Of a stretch of 64,000 nt of DNA, positions 61,213 to 64,000 are shown piece after piece. Source of the DNA: an uncultured Bacilli bacterium (lineage in GTDB: Bacteria > Bacillota_I > Bacilli_A > RFN20 > CAG-631); the NCBI GenBank assembly GCA_934201705.1, contig CAKPXF010000001.1, forward strand, positions 186,001 through 250,000. The letters run 5' to 3'. The notes below the pieces were generated by a model that was not told where the DNA came from, did no database searches, and was given only the letters and a program-made list of their open reading frames with translations. The position numbers were made by a program, and so were the translations under genes. How positions within the stretch are numbered: the stretch's first letter is position 1; every line of letters begins with the position of its first letter.

Positions 61213-62881
61213 ATGAATAAAAAGTATTTAGCATTAACAACTTTGGTATTGAGTGGTTTATTTACAAGCTGTGGACTACGAAATGATAGTGAAGAACAAA
61301 TTGATGAAACTAAAACACAAATAACTGTTTATAACTTTGATGGTGGTATTGGGACTGATTGGCTTTATAAGGTAAAAAATATGTTTGAAGAAAAGTATGC
61401 TACTACTTCATTTGAAGAAGGAAAGGTTGGCGCTCAAATATTCATTAATCCACAAAAGACTAATGGCTATGGAACGCTTTCAACATTTGCTGGTTCTACA
61501 AACGATGTTATGTTTAATGAATATGTCCGTTATAACGATTATGTTTCACAAATTATTTTTAGACATTTCAGATATTGTAGAGTCAACTGCTGATGGTGAT
61601 ACAGCTACTATTGGATCTAAACTTAGGAAAGAAGCAATTACATCTTTAACAGCTTATGATGGTAAGTATTATGCTTTGCCTCATTATGAGGTTTATCAAG
61701 GTTTAATTTATGATATTGATTTGTTTGATTCAAAGAAATTGTACTTTGCAGATGACCAAGACAATGGAAATGAAGGTTTTATAATTAAAAATACGGATAA
61801 AAAATCATGTGGACCAGATGGTATTTATAACACAGTTGATGATGGACTTCCTTCATCATATGAAGAATTCTTTAAGTTATGTGACTATATTAATACTAAA
61901 GGTTGTACACCTATTGTGTGGACAGGTGAATATTCTGAATACACAGAATACTTACTAAACTCATTAGTAAATAATTACTTAGGTCAAGAGGATGCGATGG
62001 TTAATTACACTTTGGATAGCAATGGTAGAAAAATAGATATTGTTACTGGTTTTGATAGCGATGATAATCCAATAATTGACCAAATTGCAATTACATCAGC
62101 TAATGCATATTTATTAAAGCAACAGCCAGCAAAATATTATGCTATTAAGTTCTTAGAAAGAATTATGAGTAATAGCTCATATTATTATCGCGATAGCTTA
62201 TACAATCAAACATTTTCACATACAGATGCTCAAGAAACATTTGTTTTCTCATCTTTAGAAAATAAACCAATTGCTATGCTAATTGATGGAACATGGTGGG
62301 AAAATGAAGCAACTAATAGTGGGGCAATTGAAAGATCAATTAATACATATGGCGATAGAGCAAAAAATAGAAATTATGGATTTTTACCTCTACCTAAAAA
62401 ATTAACTGGAAGAGTTAATGAAAATGAAGGAAATGAACCTGTATTTGAAGATTATATTAATGCTTATTGCTGCATTAATGCTAAAATTGATGAAAGTAAA
62501 ATTAAACTTGCTAAAGAATTCGTTAAGTTTTGCTATTCTGATATTGGACTACAAACATTTACTGTTCAAACAGGAATTGCAAAAGGTGTAACTTATTCTC
62601 TTACTGATGAACAATATGAACAATTATCACCATTTGCTAAAAATGCTTGGTCAATAAGAAAAAATGCCAAAATTGTTTATCCTCATTCTGCTAATAAACT
62701 ATTTATTAATAATGAAAGAGCTTTAACTAGTGATGTATGGCAAACAACCATTGATAGTCAACCATATTTGTTAACATATACAGCAATAAAAGATGGTAAA
62801 AAGAGTGCAAAAGATATATTTAATGGTATGAGAATTAGTAAAAGTACTTGGGAAAGCAAATACGGAAAATGGCTTGATTAG
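61213..62881 (+). pseudogene. ABC solute-binding lipoprotein with one frameshift
   Basis: The first frame gives a lipoprotein signal (lipobox LFTSC) and an extracellular solute-binding start, TQITVYNFDGGIGTDW. Near 61553-61563, reading shifts by one base after DYVSQII, at ATTATTTTTAGAC; the second frame continues at LDISDIVEST and runs to the stop at 62881. If one T is removed from the T5 run, a continuous family-1 solute-binding protein of about 555 residues results. AIMLIDGTWWENEAT-like wording is typical of sugar-binding proteins. It may be a sequencing error, a slippage-regulated gene or a fresh pseudogene. The permeases downstream are intact, which favours a working gene. Confidence 0.8.
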
Positions 62882-62889
62882 GAAATTAT

Positions 62890-63792
62890 ATGAAACAAGA
62901 AAGTGCATTTAAAAAAAGAAGAAGAAGTCAATTAATATTTTATATATGTATTGTATGTCTTCCTATGCTACAATTCTTAATATTTTATATTGGGGTAAAT
63001 CTAAATTCTATTCTTTTAGCCTTTAAAAGCTATGATTTAGAAAAAGGTTATTATTTTTCAGGATTTAATAACTTTGTACAAATCCTTAAAGACTTTAAGG
63101 ATGTACCATATTTATCAATTTCAATTAAGAATTCTTTGATTTTATATTTAGCAACTCTTTTAGCAATGCTTTTATCATTACTATTCTCATTTTATATTTA
63201 TAAAAGAAGAACATTTGGAGCATTTTTTAAAATAATTTTATTTTTACCAAATATTGTTTCGGGATTAATTATTGCTTTAATGTATAAATACTTTGTTGAA
63301 AATGCTATTCCGGCTTTTGCTTTAAAATTAAACCATGTTATAAGCGGTTTATTATCATCAGCTAATACAGCAATGATAACAATTATAGCCTTTAATGTTT
63401 TAATAAGCTTTGGAACACAAACATTACTTTTTTCTGGAGCAATGGATGGAATATCATCTTCAATTGATGATGCTTGTAAAATGGATGGCTGTAGTCCATT
63501 ACAAGAATTTATTTATATAGTATTACCAATGATTTGGCCAACAATTACTACATTTTTAATTGTTGGAGTTGCAACGATTTTTACAAACCAAATGTGCTTA
63601 TTTAGTTTCTTTGGTACTAAGGCATCATATTCATATTATACATTTGGTTATTATTTATATCGTTCAATACAAACAGCAACCTTAAGTGATTATCCTTATT
63701 TAGCAGCTATGGGCTTGATTTTAACATTAATTGCCGTTCCATTAACATATTTAATGAAATTTGCTGCTGAAAAAATTGGGCCTAAGTTTTAA
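62890..63792 (+). CDS. ABC transporter permease, MalF-like
   Basis: A 300-residue permease with six hydrophobic helices. The EAA loop is GAMDGISSSIDDACKMDGCS followed by PLQEFIYIVLPMIWPT (about 180-215), the ATPase contact motif of carbohydrate uptake type 1. It begins 8 nt after the solute-binding gene. No ATPase subunit is visible in the window; such systems often use a shared MsmX-like ATPase encoded elsewhere. Confidence 0.92.
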   Translation: MKQESAFKKRRRSQLIFYICIVCLPMLQFLIFYIGVNLNSILLAFKSYDLEKGYYFSGFNNFVQILKDFKDVPYLSISIKNSLILYLATLLAMLLSLLFSFYIYKRRTFGAFFKIILFLPNIVSGLIIALMYKYFVENAIPAFALKLNHVISGLLSSANTAMITIIAFNVLISFGTQTLLFSGAMDGISSSIDDACKMDGCSPLQEFIYIVLPMIWPTITTFLIVGVATIFTNQMCLFSFFGTKASYSYYTFGYYLYRSIQTATLSDYPYLAAMGLILTLIAVPLTYLMKFAAEKIGPKF

Positions 63793-63806
63793 AGGAGGTA
63801 TGATTA

Positions 63807-64000
63807 ATGAATAAAATAGTTAGTAAACTAAAAAGAACATTTAATTCTACTAGTCCTTTGTATGTTATTTTGTTTATATTACTTTTGCTTTATGCAGTAT
63901 TTATTATTTATTTACTATTATGGGGGATTTTAACATCTGTTAAAACTCCAGATGATTTTAGAATAAATGTTGTAGGCTTTCCTAAAGGAAAATGGGCATT
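63807..64000 (+). CDS. ABC transporter permease, MalG-like (partial, cut by window end)
   Basis: The first 64 codons of a second permease: MNKIVSKLKRTFNSTSPLYV then a membrane helix and LLLWGILTSVKTPDDFRINV, typical of MalG-type N-termini. AAAGGAGG precedes the ATG; an earlier ATG (63800) stops after four codons. Open at the window edge. Confidence 0.82.
   Translation, partial: MNKIVSKLKRTFNSTSPLYVILFILLLLYAVFIIYLLLWGILTSVKTPDDFRINVVGFPKGKWA

Noticed and set aside
61385..62881. A separate 498-codon gene starting at 61385
   Set aside because: Its first 56 codons overlap the lipoprotein frame and have no sense in the family; the frameshift explanation is simpler.
1..64000. tRNA, rRNA, CRISPR arrays, prophage or integrase genes
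   Set aside because: None could be supported on reading; no repeats with regular spacers and no cloverleaf with a CCA end were found.

Overview
The window is chromosomal DNA from an AT-rich, low-GC Firmicute, probably an uncultured spore-forming member of the Bacilli on the Erysipelotrichia/Mollicutes-related side. The signs are A/T-ending codons, strong AGGAGG-type ribosome binding sites, short U-tract hairpin terminators, HrcA/CIRCE heat-shock operators, a T-box, a conserved Bacilli gene order (ybeY-cdd-era-recO, tadA-dnaX-ybaB-recR, rpsB-tsf-pyrH-frr), and sporulation genes. TGA is a normal stop and TGG is tryptophan, so this is not a code-reassigned mycoplasma. Species-level placement is not possible from the sequence alone.

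Layout. 1-8.4 kb (mostly minus strand): HAD phosphatase, perR-rbr oxidative-stress pair, DUF4143-type ATPase, clpB without its N domain under two CIRCE operators, a frameshifted lipoprotein gene, an IS30 transposase remnant, and a membrane protein with desulfoferrodoxin. 8.5-16.5 kb (plus): a C39 peptidase/ABC membrane-domain protein with no ATPase domain, then a tight housekeeping run pepP-ybeY-cdd-era-recO ending in a CrtO-like acyltransferase and two SGNH hydrolases. 16.5-28.6 kb: hypothetical proteins, an RluA-type pseudouridine synthase, tadA-dnaX-ybaB-recR-TetR, a T-box controlling asnS, a large unknown protein with a Nudix hydrolase, and hpf. 28.6-29.3 kb is a decayed P-loop gene beside an eight-G tract. 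29.5-37.4 kb: a MacB-like ABC transporter, a metallophosphoesterase lipoprotein, DUF4186, Gfo/Idh/MocA and DUF362 genes.

37.5-42.2 kb holds spoIIAA-spoIIAB-sigF-spoVAC-spoVAD-spoVAE-spoVAF (minus strand), in the Bacillus order with Spo0A-box-like sites upstream. 42.3-46.6 kb has HIT, TrmN6-like, GH26-like lipoprotein, ntdP and tdk genes. 46.6-52.5 kb is a second sporulation cluster, spoVT-rqcP-yabP-yabQ-(divIC-like remnant)-...-spoIIE, split by about 2 kb of RHS-repeat fragments and small membrane proteins resembling orphan immunity genes. spoIIE carries a Spo0A box and spoVT a sigma-G-like promoter, so the programme looks regulated as in Bacillus.

52.6-56.2 kb is the rpsB-tsf-pyrH-frr block, with an S2 protein extended at both ends. 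56.2-64 kb: an ECF sigma factor with its likely membrane anti-sigma partner, an ArsR-type regulator with a large sensor domain, and a divergent locus for uptake and breakdown of an unknown substrate (GtaA-like hydrolase, frameshifted solute-binding lipoprotein, two ABC permeases, the last cut by the window edge).

The points most worth a second look are the RHS/immunity debris inside the sporulation cluster, the truncated divIC-like gene next to it, the C39-peptidase half-transporter without an ATPase, and the broken reading frames in two lipoprotein genes.
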